A stretch of 7,741 bases of DNA, from positions 1 through 7,741 of the forward strand of contig JAENWI010000056.1 in assembly GCA_016650115.1 (NCBI GenBank). The letters run 5' to 3'. The stretch comes from Peptostreptococcaceae bacterium (lineage in GTDB: Bacteria > Bacillota > Clostridia > Peptostreptococcales > Anaerovoracaceae). Within the stretch, counting starts at the first letter, position 1. Each line of letters begins with the position of its first letter. The notes below the pieces were generated by a model. It ran no database searches. It worked only from the letters and a program-made list of their open reading frames with translations, and had not been told where the DNA came from. Below are positions 1 through 6,837 of this stretch, in pieces. A program made the translations under genes and the position numbers.

Positions 1-39
1 CTGTAAGACAGTGTCCACCCAGAAAAGGCACTTGCATAC

Positions 40-598
40 TTATATAAGAAATCCATTTTTACTAATGCTTGGACGTGTTTTGGCAAGATGCAAGAAGAAG
101 ATCTGGAATATTGTTGGTTTTTGGGCCACATATTGATCAGACAGCCCAGGATTCTTTTTCAGCATAGAACCTAGGGCATCATAGATGATCTTGTTCTTAT
201 GGTAGAGTACCTTGGCATTTTCTATCAGGCCTTCGCTCATATACTCTATAAAGGCATCGATGACTGCTCAGCTTTGCCTTCTACTTCCCCAAGGCTATTA
301 TAGGAAAAATAGGCCAACACGGTCCCTTTGGGATCGAGGCTTATCTTTTTCAAGGCTGCCTGTATCGTTTGGTTGGTGTGTATTTCATCATAATGGCACA
401 GGGGAAGGGAAGAATCAAGAATGGCTGGATACTGGGATTGGAGAATTTCAAAGCAGAGAACTACTAAAAAGTATCCTCATAAAATTGGGATGTAATGTTC
501 TATCTTGGCTATAGACAGGCTTAGGGTATACCAGTAGCCTTGAGTCTATTGAAGAGGTGTTTTATCCGATTCTCTAGACTTATTGGTAAAAATACATA
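40..598 (-). pseudogene. decayed protein-coding remnant, function unknown
   Basis: No intact gene lies here, but the - strand gives protein-like segments that hop between frames: 598-521 (contains LENRIKHLFNRLKATGIP, then a stop), 540-451, 476-249 (contains DEIHTNQTIQAALKKIS and YNSLGEVEGKAE, then a stop) and 267-40 (contains VIDAFIEYMSEGLIENAK, stop near 40). Where one segment closes, the next overlaps it in another frame, as expected of a gene of roughly 180 codons broken by two or three indels. I do not recognise the family. The 40-240 piece could be read as a short protein starting at 240, but it has no clear Shine-Dalgarno and its natural continuation upstream is in the shifted frame. 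The overlapping + strand frame at 212-514 looks like a shadow. The segments were joined by eye, so they could also be chance open frames. Confidence 0.3.
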
Positions 599-619
599 GA
601 AAAATAAAATATACCAACC

Positions 620-747
620 TATATGATAGCTTATAAGATAAATTTTAGATAAAAATATAGAATAATATAAAAACAAGCATTCAATAATAAATTTCAATAT
701 ATATTTGACAAATATGAAAACAGCTTATATGATAGGTGTATAAAGAT
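620..747. repeat. imperfect direct repeat flanking the eda promoter
   Basis: The 10-mer TATATGATAG occurs at 620-629 and again at 726-735, with start points 106 bp apart, close to ten helical turns. The similarity continues beyond the 10-mer with one gap: both copies are followed by a TATA-AGATA-like stretch (to about 640 and 747). The downstream copy contains the -10 box of the eda promoter. The upstream copy has no matching -35 box. It may be a regulator-binding pair or a duplicated promoter fragment; in DNA this AT-rich, chance is also possible. Confidence 0.4.
705..733 (+). promoter_or_regulatory. sigma-70 type promoter of the eda-kdgK-tct operon
   Basis: A perfect -35 box TTGACA (705-710) is separated by exactly 17 bases from a -10 box TATGAT (728-733), one mismatch from consensus. 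Transcription would start near 740, giving a leader of about 95 bases before the aldolase start. The surrounding 200 bases are strongly AT-rich. This is the best promoter match I see in the window, and it sits ahead of the first gene of a tightly packed gene run. A match this close to consensus suggests high basal strength and therefore control by a repressor. Confidence 0.75.
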
Positions 748-775
748 AGTGATTATGTTTACAAATATTTTCTAA

Positions 776-790
776 TAATGGTATACATTA
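776..790. promoter_or_regulatory. possible operator with a GGTATAC core in the eda leader
   Basis: The core GTATAC (781-786) is palindromic and sits in the context ATGGTATACATT, about 40 bases past the predicted transcription start, where a bound repressor could block elongation. It resembles the GGTATACC core known for the enterobacterial hexuronate regulators ExuR and UxuR, which are also GntR/FCD proteins. Symmetry does not extend well beyond six bases, so the call is weak. Confidence 0.25.
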
Positions 791-833
791 TTGATATTAT
801 GTAATTTTTCAATATGAAGAAAGAGGTGCCTTG

Positions 834-1502
834 ATGAAAAAGAGTATGCGAGAAGAAATTCAAGCTGAACTGGCAAAACGAGCGGTGGTCGCTGTTCTTG
901 TAATTGATGATGCAAGGGATGCAGTGCCAGTAGCCCAAGCCTTGGTCAAAGGCGGAGTTACAGCAATTGAGCTTGCGTTGCGAACTGAAGCTGCACCGTT
1001 AGCCATCAAAGCAATCCATGACAATGTACCTGCAATGATGATAGGTATTGGGACAGTGATCAAAAGTGGTCAAGCTAAAATGGTTAAGGACCTTGGTGCT
1101 GCCTTTGCTGTATCTCCTGGATTTAACCCGAGAATTCTCCAGGAAGCCATAGCCTGTGATTTGCCTTTTGCTCCTGGTATCTCTACCGCAAGCGAATTGG
1201 AATTGGCATATGAGCAGGGATGTGATTTTCTGAAACTGTTTCCTGCTGTTCCACTTGGGGGGATTCCCTATTTCAAGGCGATGACTGGTCCTTACAACTA
1301 TCTTGGGATTAACTTCTTCCCTCTCGGAGGCGTTACAGAAGACACTCTTTCAGAATGGGCTTCGTTGAAGAATATCCCTACTATCGGAGGAAGTTGGATA
1401 GCAACCGCCTCCCTCATAAAAGAAAAGAATTATGCAGAGATAACTCGGCGTGCCGAAAAAGCAATTAAGATTTGGAATGAAACAAAGCGAGGGCTTAAAT
1501 GA
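834..1502 (+). CDS. eda: KDPG/KHG aldolase
   Basis: This cytoplasmic class I aldolase splits 2-keto-3-deoxy-6-phosphogluconate into pyruvate and glyceraldehyde 3-phosphate, the last step of Entner-Doudoroff-type routes. The 222 residues match the usual length of the family. Visible landmarks are E46 and R50 in IELALRT (general acid-base Glu), GTV at 73-75, SPG at 94-96, PGIST at 114-118, the Schiff-base lysine K134 in FLKLFPA, PLGGV at 163-167 and the phosphate-binding GGSW at 185-188. A TTG three bases upstream (831) is in frame, but the GAGG Shine-Dalgarno at 823-826 is spaced properly (7 bases) for the ATG at 834, so I use that. It is the first gene after the promoter, and its stop overlaps the next start (ATGA), implying translational coupling to the kinase. 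Some family members also or instead use 4-hydroxy-2-oxoglutarate. Confidence 0.92.
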   Translation: MKKSMREEIQAELAKRAVVAVLVIDDARDAVPVAQALVKGGVTAIELALRTEAAPLAIKAIHDNVPAMMIGIGTVIKSGQAKMVKDLGAAFAVSPGFNPRILQEAIACDLPFAPGISTASELELAYEQGCDFLKLFPAVPLGGIPYFKAMTGPYNYLGINFFPLGGVTEDTLSEWASLKNIPTIGGSWIATASLIKEKNYAEITRRAEKAIKIWNETKRGLK

Positions 1503-2530
1503 AAAAAGAACAGAAAGTTATTACCTTTGGTGAGATAATGATGAGGCTCAATCCCATGGGCTACTATCGATTTTTACAATCGGAACAGTGGGAATCCAGC
1601 TATGCTGGAGGAGAGGCCAATGTTGCTGTCTCCCTTGTCAATTATGGTATTAACTCTTCTTTTGTTACAAAACTTCCAGCAAATGAGTTGGGGCAAGCTG
1701 CAATCAATGCCGTAAGACATTATGGAGTAGATACCAGCAAAGTGGTTAGAGGTGGAAGTAGGCTTGGTTTGTACTTCGTTGAGAAAGGTGCAAGCCAGCG
1801 TCCATCCAAAGTGATCTATGATCGTGCGAACTCTTCTATAGCCGATGCCCAAATCTCAGATTTTGATTGGGACACTATTTTTGCAGGGGCTACTTGGTTT
1901 CATTTTACTGGTATTACACCCGCTTTAGGAGGAGAATTGCCAGAAATCTGTCTGCAGGCCTGTCAACACGCAAAAGCTAAAGGGATTACAATATCTTGCG
2001 ATTTGAACTACCGAGGTAAGCTTTGGAGCAAGAAAGAAGCAGAAAAGACTATGTCATTGCTGATACCCTTTGTAGATGTGTGCATTGCTAATGAGGAAGA
2101 TGCAAGCGATGTGTTTGGAATTTCCGCTACTGGCACCGATGTGGAAAGTGGAAAGCTTGACGAAAAAGGGTACATCAGCGTAGCACAGCAGATCGCAAAT
2201 CGATTTGGATGCTCCAAGGTCGCCATTACCCTCAGAGGCAGTCACTCGGCTAGCTTCAACAGTTGGGGTGGCATGTTGTATGACGGGAAGGACGCTTGGT
2301 TTTCTCCACGGTATGATATCCAGATTGTCGATAGGGTAGGCGGAGGAGATTCATTCGGTGGTGGACTTATATATTCGCTGATCGTTGGGAAAAACAGCCA
2401 GGAAGCTATCAATTTTGCAGTTTCCGCATCCTGTTTGAAACACACTATTGAACATGATTTCAATTTGGTCAGTATTCAGGAAGTTGAATCCCTTGCTGCA
2501 GGCAATGCCTCAGGCAGGGTTCAAAGATAA
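1499..2530 (+). CDS. kdgK: 2-keto-3-deoxygluconate kinase-type sugar kinase (PfkB/ribokinase family)
   Basis: The likely role is ATP-dependent phosphorylation of 2-keto-3-deoxygluconate, or a close 2-keto-3-deoxy acid, at C6 to give the substrate of the preceding aldolase. The 343 residues fit KdgK. Seen in the sequence: the N-terminal substrate loop GGEANVA (37-43), YFVEKG near 92-97, DLNYRGKLW (168-176), NEED (198-201), and the C-terminal ATP/anion-hole signature DRVGGGDSF (278-286) with catalytic base D284, followed by LKHTIEHDFN (313-322), a KdgK-like ending. The start ATG overlaps the aldolase stop by four bases, with GAGG at 1489-1492 as Shine-Dalgarno. Pairing with eda supports KDG over fructose or ribose, but the exact epimer (gluco or galacto) cannot be told. 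Five kinase-side genes or more are probably on the same transcript. Confidence 0.88.
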   Translation: MKKEQKVITFGEIMMRLNPMGYYRFLQSEQWESSYAGGEANVAVSLVNYGINSSFVTKLPANELGQAAINAVRHYGVDTSKVVRGGSRLGLYFVEKGASQRPSKVIYDRANSSIADAQISDFDWDTIFAGATWFHFTGITPALGGELPEICLQACQHAKAKGITISCDLNYRGKLWSKKEAEKTMSLLIPFVDVCIANEEDASDVFGISATGTDVESGKLDEKGYISVAQQIANRFGCSKVAITLRGSHSASFNSWGGMLYDGKDAWFSPRYDIQIVDRVGGGDSFGGGLIYSLIVGKNSQEAINFAVSASCLKHTIEHDFNLVSIQEVESLAAGNASGRVQR

Positions 2531-2559
2531 GAAAGGCTAATGCCTATAGGGAGTAGAAA

Positions 2560-3528
2560 ATGAAGAAAATGTTTGTTGTATGTATGGTTCTTGCTGTTGT
2601 GGCTGGAACACTTTTTGCTGGAGGAGCTACGGAGACTGCCGGAGCAACCTATCCCAATGGTCCTGCCACCATTATTTGTCCTTATTCTGCAGGCGGTGGT
2701 TCTGATAGTGTAAGCCGCGCTTTGGCAGCAGCTATGAAGGTTGATTTTCCGGCCGGTATTGCAGTGGAAAATCGAACTGGTGGAGCCGGTTCAGTCGGCA
2801 TGTCCTATGGTATGCATTCAAAGCCCAATGGACAGATTATCACCATGGTTGCCCCTGAGCTAGTAATGCTTCCTCACACAGGAACTGGTGGCGACATCGA
2901 CTACAAGAAGTTTATCCCCCTTGCAATCGTCAATTCTGGATATGCAGCCATAACGGTCTCTGCTGATTCACCATATAAGACATTGGAAGATTTGCTTGTA
3001 GCGGCTAAGACCAAAGATTTGCAGTTTGGTAACTCTGGAATTGGTTCTATCTGGCACCTTGCCGGAGCTGGCTTGGAACAAGCAGCTGGAGTTGAGTTTA
3101 CCCATGTTCCATTTGATGGTTCGTCGGCAGCTATTACCTCTCTGCTAGGAAACCACCTTGATGGAGTTTCTGTCTCCTATGCTGAAGTTGCTTCACAGGT
3201 AGAGGCAGGGGCACTTAGGACCCTAGCAGTTCTTGCACCTAACCGTCTTTCTGACTATCCGGATGTCCCCACTGCAGGTGAACTCGGTTATGATGTCGTC
3301 ATAGGTACTTGGAGAGGGTATTGTGTTCCTGTCGGTACTCCACAGGCAACAGTTGACTTTCTTACTGCTTCTATCATGAAAGCAGTGAAGACCGATACAT
3401 TCATAAAATTCATGAAGAATACCAACAACGATATTGAAGTCATAGGTACAGCGGCTTTTGCAGAAAAACTGCAGAGAGAAGATGAGTTTTATGCAAAGCT
3501 TATTGAAAAGATAGGGCTTGCTCAATAA
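2560..3528 (+). CDS. tctC: tripartite tricarboxylate transporter substrate-binding protein (TctC/Bug family)
   Basis: This is a periplasmic solute-binding protein that captures a carboxylated substrate and delivers it to TctAB. The 322 residues are normal for the Bug/TctC family. Residues 1-20 form a Sec signal peptide (KK, then a hydrophobic core ending in LFA), with cleavage likely before GGATE. There is no lipobox cysteine at the cleavage site (C8 lies inside the core), so it is probably a soluble periplasmic protein. Family marks are YPNGPATIICPYSAGGGSD (31-49), VENRTGGAGSVG (69-80), FGNSGIGSIWHLAG (156-169), HVPFDGSSAAITSLLG (182-197) and LSDYPDVPTAGELGY (230-244). Shine-Dalgarno AGGGAG (2548-2553) lies 6 bases before the ATG. 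The gene follows kdgK by 29 bases. The ligand is probably a sugar acid by context; Bug proteins bind very varied carboxylates. Confidence 0.9.
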   Translation: MKKMFVVCMVLAVVAGTLFAGGATETAGATYPNGPATIICPYSAGGGSDSVSRALAAAMKVDFPAGIAVENRTGGAGSVGMSYGMHSKPNGQIITMVAPELVMLPHTGTGGDIDYKKFIPLAIVNSGYAAITVSADSPYKTLEDLLVAAKTKDLQFGNSGIGSIWHLAGAGLEQAAGVEFTHVPFDGSSAAITSLLGNHLDGVSVSYAEVASQVEAGALRTLAVLAPNRLSDYPDVPTAGELGYDVVIGTWRGYCVPVGTPQATVDFLTASIMKAVKTDTFIKFMKNTNNDIEVIGTAAFAEKLQREDEFYAKLIEKIGLAQ

Positions 3529-3535
3529 ATTTAAC

Positions 3536-3566
3536 GCATGGCTTCTTGTCCTTCAGGAAGCCATGC
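3536..3566 (+). promoter_or_regulatory. intercistronic hairpin between tctC and tctB
   Basis: A perfect 10-bp stem pairs GCATGGCTTC (3536-3545) with GAAGCCATGC (3557-3566). The stem can be extended by three more pairs, including one G-U, leaving a loop of about five bases. It starts 8 bases after the tctC stop. No T-run follows, so it is not a standard intrinsic terminator. It is better read as an mRNA-stabilising or processing element that raises binding-protein output over the membrane subunits, as known for binding-protein operons such as malE-malF. Confidence 0.7.
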
Positions 3567-3573
3567 TTGCCAA

Positions 3574-3594
3574 ACCTTCTTGGATGTAGAAGGT
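3574..3594 (+). promoter_or_regulatory. second hairpin, immediately before the tctB ribosome-binding site
   Basis: ACCTTCT (3574-3580) and AGAAGGT (3588-3594) form a perfect 7-bp stem around a 7-base loop. Its 3' arm ends directly before the tctB Shine-Dalgarno AAGGAA (3595-3600), and the arm itself contains an AAGG. It could damp ribosome loading on tctB or stack with the first hairpin. It is weaker and shorter than the hairpin at 3536-3566. Confidence 0.5.
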
Positions 3595-3605
3595 AAGGAA
3601 ATTAC

Positions 3606-4052
3606 ATGAAAAAAGGGAATCTGATATTCGCAGGCGTTTTTAGTGCATTGGCAATTTTTATTATGTATTTTGCGATGCAATTGCCAAAAGCAAGAAATGG
3701 AGTGCCCGGTCCAGGGTATTGGCCAATATTAATTAGTGTTGTTATGCTAGTTGCAGCAATTACTGTTGGAATAAAAGCTTTCACAACAAAAGATGACACT
3801 CCTTTAGTATTAGGGGCCTCCGATCACATTAGAGTATACATAGCAATGGGTCTTTTAATTGTCTATCTGTTGGGTATGTATTATATCGGTTTTGGTATAG
3901 CTACATTTGTTATGCTCTACGGTTTTATAACTTGGTTTGGAAAATATACGTGGTTTTTTAGGGCGTTGATGGCTTTTGCAATAACAGCAGTGGTGTATAG
4001 CGTTTTCGTCTATGTATTAAAAGTCCCATTCAGATTTGGAATTTTATTCTAG
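3606..4052 (+). CDS. tctB: tripartite tricarboxylate transporter small membrane subunit (TctB)
   Basis: This is the small, poorly conserved inner-membrane partner of TctA, required for transport but of unclear mechanism. The 148 residues are typical. Hydrophobic segments lie at about 7-25, 39-59, 77-110 (probably two closely spaced helices) and 117-137, matching the usual four to five helices. The family motif GPGYWP (35-40), normally GPGFFP or GPGxxP before helix 2, and the C-terminal VPFRFGIL (140-147) are visible. The start ATG has AAGGAA at 3595-3600. It lies 77 bases after tctC, the longest gap in the transport set, filled by two hairpins. Its stop codon overlaps the Shine-Dalgarno of tctA. 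Confidence 0.88.
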   Translation: MKKGNLIFAGVFSALAIFIMYFAMQLPKARNGVPGPGYWPILISVVMLVAAITVGIKAFTTKDDTPLVLGASDHIRVYIAMGLLIVYLLGMYYIGFGIATFVMLYGFITWFGKYTWFFRALMAFAITAVVYSVFVYVLKVPFRFGILF

Positions 4053-4061
4053 GAGCACAAA

Positions 4062-5534
4062 ATGATAGTTGAAGCTTTCCGATTGGTATTTGAACCCTCT
4101 GTCTTATTATTTATAGTCCTTGGGGTTGCCAGTGGAATCTGTATTGGTTGCCTTCCTGGTCTGACGACAACCATGGGTGTTGCACTCGTGCTCCCTTTGA
4201 CATTTGGGATGGATGCTACGCACAGTATCCTGCTTTTGATTGGTGTCTATGTTGGTGCTGTTTACGGTGGATCAATTGCGGCCATTCTTTTGAACACTCC
4301 TGGAACACCTGCTTCAGCAGCGACAGCCTTGGATGGCTATAAGATGGCCAGTAAGGGCGAAGCTGGAAGAGCATTGGGTATTTCGACATCCAGCTCATTT
4401 ATCGGTGGTATGATAAGTTGTGTGTATCTTATCCTTATTTCTCCTATCCTTGCAAAATTTGCACTCAAGTTCAGTGCCCCCGAATTTTTTATGTTGGCTG
4501 TGTTTGGGTTATGTATTATTTCTTCCATTTCAGGTAAATCCATGATGAAAGGTTTGATTAGCGGGGCTTTAGGAATTCTCCTGGCTACCATTGGAATCGA
4601 TAGCATTACTGGAAGTATGAGATTTACTTTTAATAATATGAATCTTTTTAGTGGTATCAACTTCATTCCTGTCATGATTGGTTTGTTTGCTATGAGCCAG
4701 GCTTTTATTGGTGTAGAAGAAATGAAACAAAAAACAGTAGTGGCAAGAGCCATTACCCATGTGTTTCCCAAACGTTCTGACTGGGGCATGATAGTCAAGA
4801 GTGGTTTCGTCTATGGAACCATGGGCACTCTCATAGGTTGTATTCCTGGGGTTGGTGCAGACATTGCATCCTTTATTGCATATGGACAGGCTAAAAGTTT
4901 CTCAAAACATCCTGAGCTGTTCGGTACGGGTCTCCCTGAGGCAATCGCTGCACCTGAAGCTGCAAATAACGGTGTTACAGGCGGTGCATTGATACCTATG
5001 CTTACATTGGGTGTGCCAGGGGATGCGGTTGCAGCCATCATGATTGGGGCCCTTATGGTACAAGGGCTACAGCCAGGTCCCCTTTTATTCCAGAATAACG
5101 GACCTATCGTGTATGCATTGTTCATTGGCTGTTTTATCGCCAACATATGCATGTTTGTTCTTGGTCTCAATAGTGTACGATTATTTGCAAAAGTTCTTTC
5201 GGTTCCCAAGTCGATTCTTGTCCCAACCATTTTCCTGTTGTGTTTTGTAGGTTCTTATGCCTTGAACAACAGTATATTTGATGTTGCGGTTATGCTGTTT
5301 TTTGGAATCGTAGGATATTTCCTACAAAAAACAGAAGTTTCCTCATCACCTGTTATTCTTGGTCTGATCCTTGGGCCCATGGCAGAAAGCAATTTTAGGC
5401 GGGCTTTGCTCATGTCCAAGGGAGATTATAGCACCTTTATATCAACAGGCATTTCTATTACTTTCTTTGTCTTGATTATCATTTCTTTGGCTCTGCCATT
5501 ATTCCAAAAGAAATTCTTGAAAAGACAAATTTAA
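4062..5534 (+). CDS. tctA: tripartite tricarboxylate transporter large membrane subunit (TctA)
   Basis: This is the main permease of the secondary transporter, driven by an ion gradient rather than ATP. The 490 residues fit the usual ~500. It has many hydrophobic segments, with clear ones near 12-30, 56-77, 107-131, 142-156, 163-180, 199-215, 244-262, 305-335, 347-369, 386-420, 427-440 and 459-480. Conserved TctA stretches are GCLPGLTTTMGVALVLPLTF (29-48), YVGAVYGGSIAAILLNTPGT (63-82), ALDGYKMASKGEAGRAL (89-105), and a second similar glycine-proline motif, GCIPGVGADIASFIAYG (259-275); the two halves reflect an internal repeat. LGVPGDAVAA (316-325) is also typical. The Shine-Dalgarno AGGAG (4051-4055) overlaps the tctB stop and lies 9 bases after it at most, so the two subunits are probably made in step. 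Confidence 0.93.
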   Translation: MIVEAFRLVFEPSVLLFIVLGVASGICIGCLPGLTTTMGVALVLPLTFGMDATHSILLLIGVYVGAVYGGSIAAILLNTPGTPASAATALDGYKMASKGEAGRALGISTSSSFIGGMISCVYLILISPILAKFALKFSAPEFFMLAVFGLCIISSISGKSMMKGLISGALGILLATIGIDSITGSMRFTFNNMNLFSGINFIPVMIGLFAMSQAFIGVEEMKQKTVVARAITHVFPKRSDWGMIVKSGFVYGTMGTLIGCIPGVGADIASFIAYGQAKSFSKHPELFGTGLPEAIAAPEAANNGVTGGALIPMLTLGVPGDAVAAIMIGALMVQGLQPGPLLFQNNGPIVYALFIGCFIANICMFVLGLNSVRLFAKVLSVPKSILVPTIFLLCFVGSYALNNSIFDVAVMLFFGIVGYFLQKTEVSSSPVILGLILGPMAESNFRRALLMSKGDYSTFISTGISITFFVLIIISLALPLFQKKFLKRQI

Positions 5535-5622
5535 GAATTTAGTGTATTCCCTATAGGTGCTTCTTTGAGATTTTCAAGGTAAGCGTAGAGTGATGTGCCT
5601 CAAGTGGGCAAATGGAGAACGT

Positions 5623-6762
5623 ATGAAAATTTCAGATATTAAGACATATATAGTCTCACAAAAATTAGGTGAGAAAAGCTTCTGTTATTCCCAGGCTTGG
5701 TATAATACTAGGACCATCATGATTTTGGAAATAATTACTGATGATGGGCTTAGTGGTTGGGGAGAAGCTTTTGGGAATGCGTTCATTAACCAAGCTGTTA
5801 TTGAACATGCTTATAAATCCCAGCTTATTGGACAAAATGTCTTTGATACTGAAAAGATTTGGGATCAACTGTACAACAGTCTTCGAGATAACGGTCAGAA
5901 AGGGTCCAGCATCCAAGCGCTCAGTGCTGTTGATATAGCTTTATGGGACCTGAAAGGAAAATACACGCATCTTCCGGTCTATACGCTTATGGGTGGGGCA
6001 AGAAGAAAACAGATTGTTCCTTATGCTACCGGCTTGTACCATACCTCACTGGATCAGGATCCAAAAGCCTTGGTGTCAGAAGCTGTCTCGTATATTAAGT
6101 CTGGCTTTAGGGCTTTGAAAATGAAGACAGGTTTTGGTGTTGAGAATGATATTAAGATGGTCTCCGCCGTTAGGGAAGCGATAGGTCCTGAGATCGACCT
6201 GATGGTAGATCCTAATCATGCATATAATGCTTCATCAGCTATTAAAATGGCAAAGGGGATAGAACCGTACAATATCCTATGGATAGAAGAGCCAGTACCC
6301 CCTGAGGACATTCGAGGCTATCAGGAAGTCAAAGCTGCAACAAACATCTCCATCTCTGGGGGAGAAGCTGAGTTCACGGCCTATGGATTTAAAAACTTAA
6401 TTGATGCGCGAGCCATTGATATTCTTCAACCCGATTGTTGCATTACTGGTGGTTTGACTGCCTTTAATAGGATTATCACCCTCGCTAAAATTGCAAACAT
6501 TCAATGTTATCCTCATGTTTGGGGTAGTGGAATTGCAGTGGCTGCAGGCTTGCATGCTTCGTTCTCCATGCCAGATTTTCCCGAGGCCCTAATCCCAGGC
6601 AAAGTATATTTTGAGTTGGATAGGACGGAGAATATTTTTAGAGAAAAAATCAATAAGAATCCGCTGGTAATTAGGGATGGGTATATTGATCTTCCACAGT
6701 CTGGAGAAGGTTTGGGAATCGAAATAGATAGAGATTTAATTAAAAAATATCAGATAGGATAA
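5623..6762 (+). CDS. enolase-superfamily sugar-acid dehydratase/cycloisomerase (mandelate racemase subgroup, Gci-like)
   Basis: It probably abstracts the alpha-proton of a sugar acid or its lactone and yields a 2-keto-3-deoxy acid. The 379 residues have an N-terminal capping domain (1-125, with DDGLSGWGEAFG at 40-51 and ALSAVDIALWDLKGK at 99-113) and a barrel bearing the full catalytic set: K166-x-K168, Mg2+ ligands D196, E222 (IEEP) and E248 (GGE), and the D271-H298 dyad (QPD and PHVWG), close in numbering to mandelate racemase. From memory, segments such as LIGQ..xTEKIW, LRDNGQKG and LDRTENIF resemble Agrobacterium galactaro-1,4-lactone cycloisomerase, but substrate is open; KdgK and Eda nearby favour an aldonate. 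I choose ATG 5623 (GGAG at 5614-5617; family proteins begin MKI) over in-frame GTG 5590, which would add 11 residues. It follows tctA by 88 bases without a terminator, so it is likely cotranscribed. Confidence 0.85.
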   Translation: MKISDIKTYIVSQKLGEKSFCYSQAWYNTRTIMILEIITDDGLSGWGEAFGNAFINQAVIEHAYKSQLIGQNVFDTEKIWDQLYNSLRDNGQKGSSIQALSAVDIALWDLKGKYTHLPVYTLMGGARRKQIVPYATGLYHTSLDQDPKALVSEAVSYIKSGFRALKMKTGFGVENDIKMVSAVREAIGPEIDLMVDPNHAYNASSAIKMAKGIEPYNILWIEEPVPPEDIRGYQEVKAATNISISGGEAEFTAYGFKNLIDARAIDILQPDCCITGGLTAFNRIITLAKIANIQCYPHVWGSGIAVAAGLHASFSMPDFPEALIPGKVYFELDRTENIFREKINKNPLVIRDGYIDLPQSGEGLGIEIDRDLIKKYQIG

Positions 6763-6780
6763 AAATGTTACTTAATTTCT

Positions 6781-6809
6781 ATCAACACTTTTTTTGGTAA
6801 GATGTTGAT
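6781..6809. repeat. inverted repeat upstream of the GntR-type regulator gene
   Basis: ATCAACA (6781-6787) and TGTTGAT (6803-6809) are perfect inverted arms with a 15-base spacer holding a T7 run. The arm centres are 22 bp apart, about two helical turns, so it could bind a dimeric or tetrameric regulator. It lies 18 bases after the dehydratase stop and just touches the probable -35 box of the regulator. It is not a terminator: the T-run is inside the loop rather than after the stem. Confidence 0.45.
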
Positions 6810-6837
6810 TGCTAACTTTCTGGTGGGAATGTACACT
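6809..6837 (+). promoter_or_regulatory. probable promoter of the GntR-type regulator
   Basis: TTGCTA (6809-6814) and TACACT (6832-6837) are spaced by 17 bases, each matching four of six consensus positions. The transcript would start near 6844, leaving a leader of about 25 bases that still contains the Shine-Dalgarno. Its -10 box overlaps the palindrome at 6831-6850, which makes autoregulation likely. It is a modest match, so read-through from the dehydratase gene is an alternative. Confidence 0.45.

Noticed and set aside
1..20. Left-edge sequence CTGTAAGACAG followed by TGTCCACCC, reminiscent of insertion-sequence ends
   Set aside because: Only a fragment is visible, with no transposase and no matching inverted end elsewhere in the window.
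212..514. 100-codon + strand open frame starting with TTG
   Set aside because: It lacks a ribosome site and has an unnatural composition (Trp/Cys/Arg/Ser rich). The opposite strand reads more like protein in pieces.
814..834. Six-codon leader frame whose TGA overlaps the eda ATG (TGATG)
   Set aside because: No Shine-Dalgarno precedes it, and it spans the ribosome site of eda itself; it is probably chance.
3536..3566. Hairpin read as a rho-independent terminator
   Set aside because: The stem is not followed by a T-run, and the tctB and tctA genes downstream complete the same transporter.
4337..4798. Long - strand frame inside tctA (153 codons), and another at 4811-5230
   Set aside because: They are antisense shadows of a clear, full-length TctA gene. 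Long mirror frames are common opposite hydrophobic coding sequence.
5590..5622. Upstream GTG/ATG start for the dehydratase adding 11 residues
   Set aside because: The added residues do not look like the family N-terminus, and ATG 5623 has its own GGAG at good spacing. A weak hairpin (5563-5579) also covers the alternative ribosome site.
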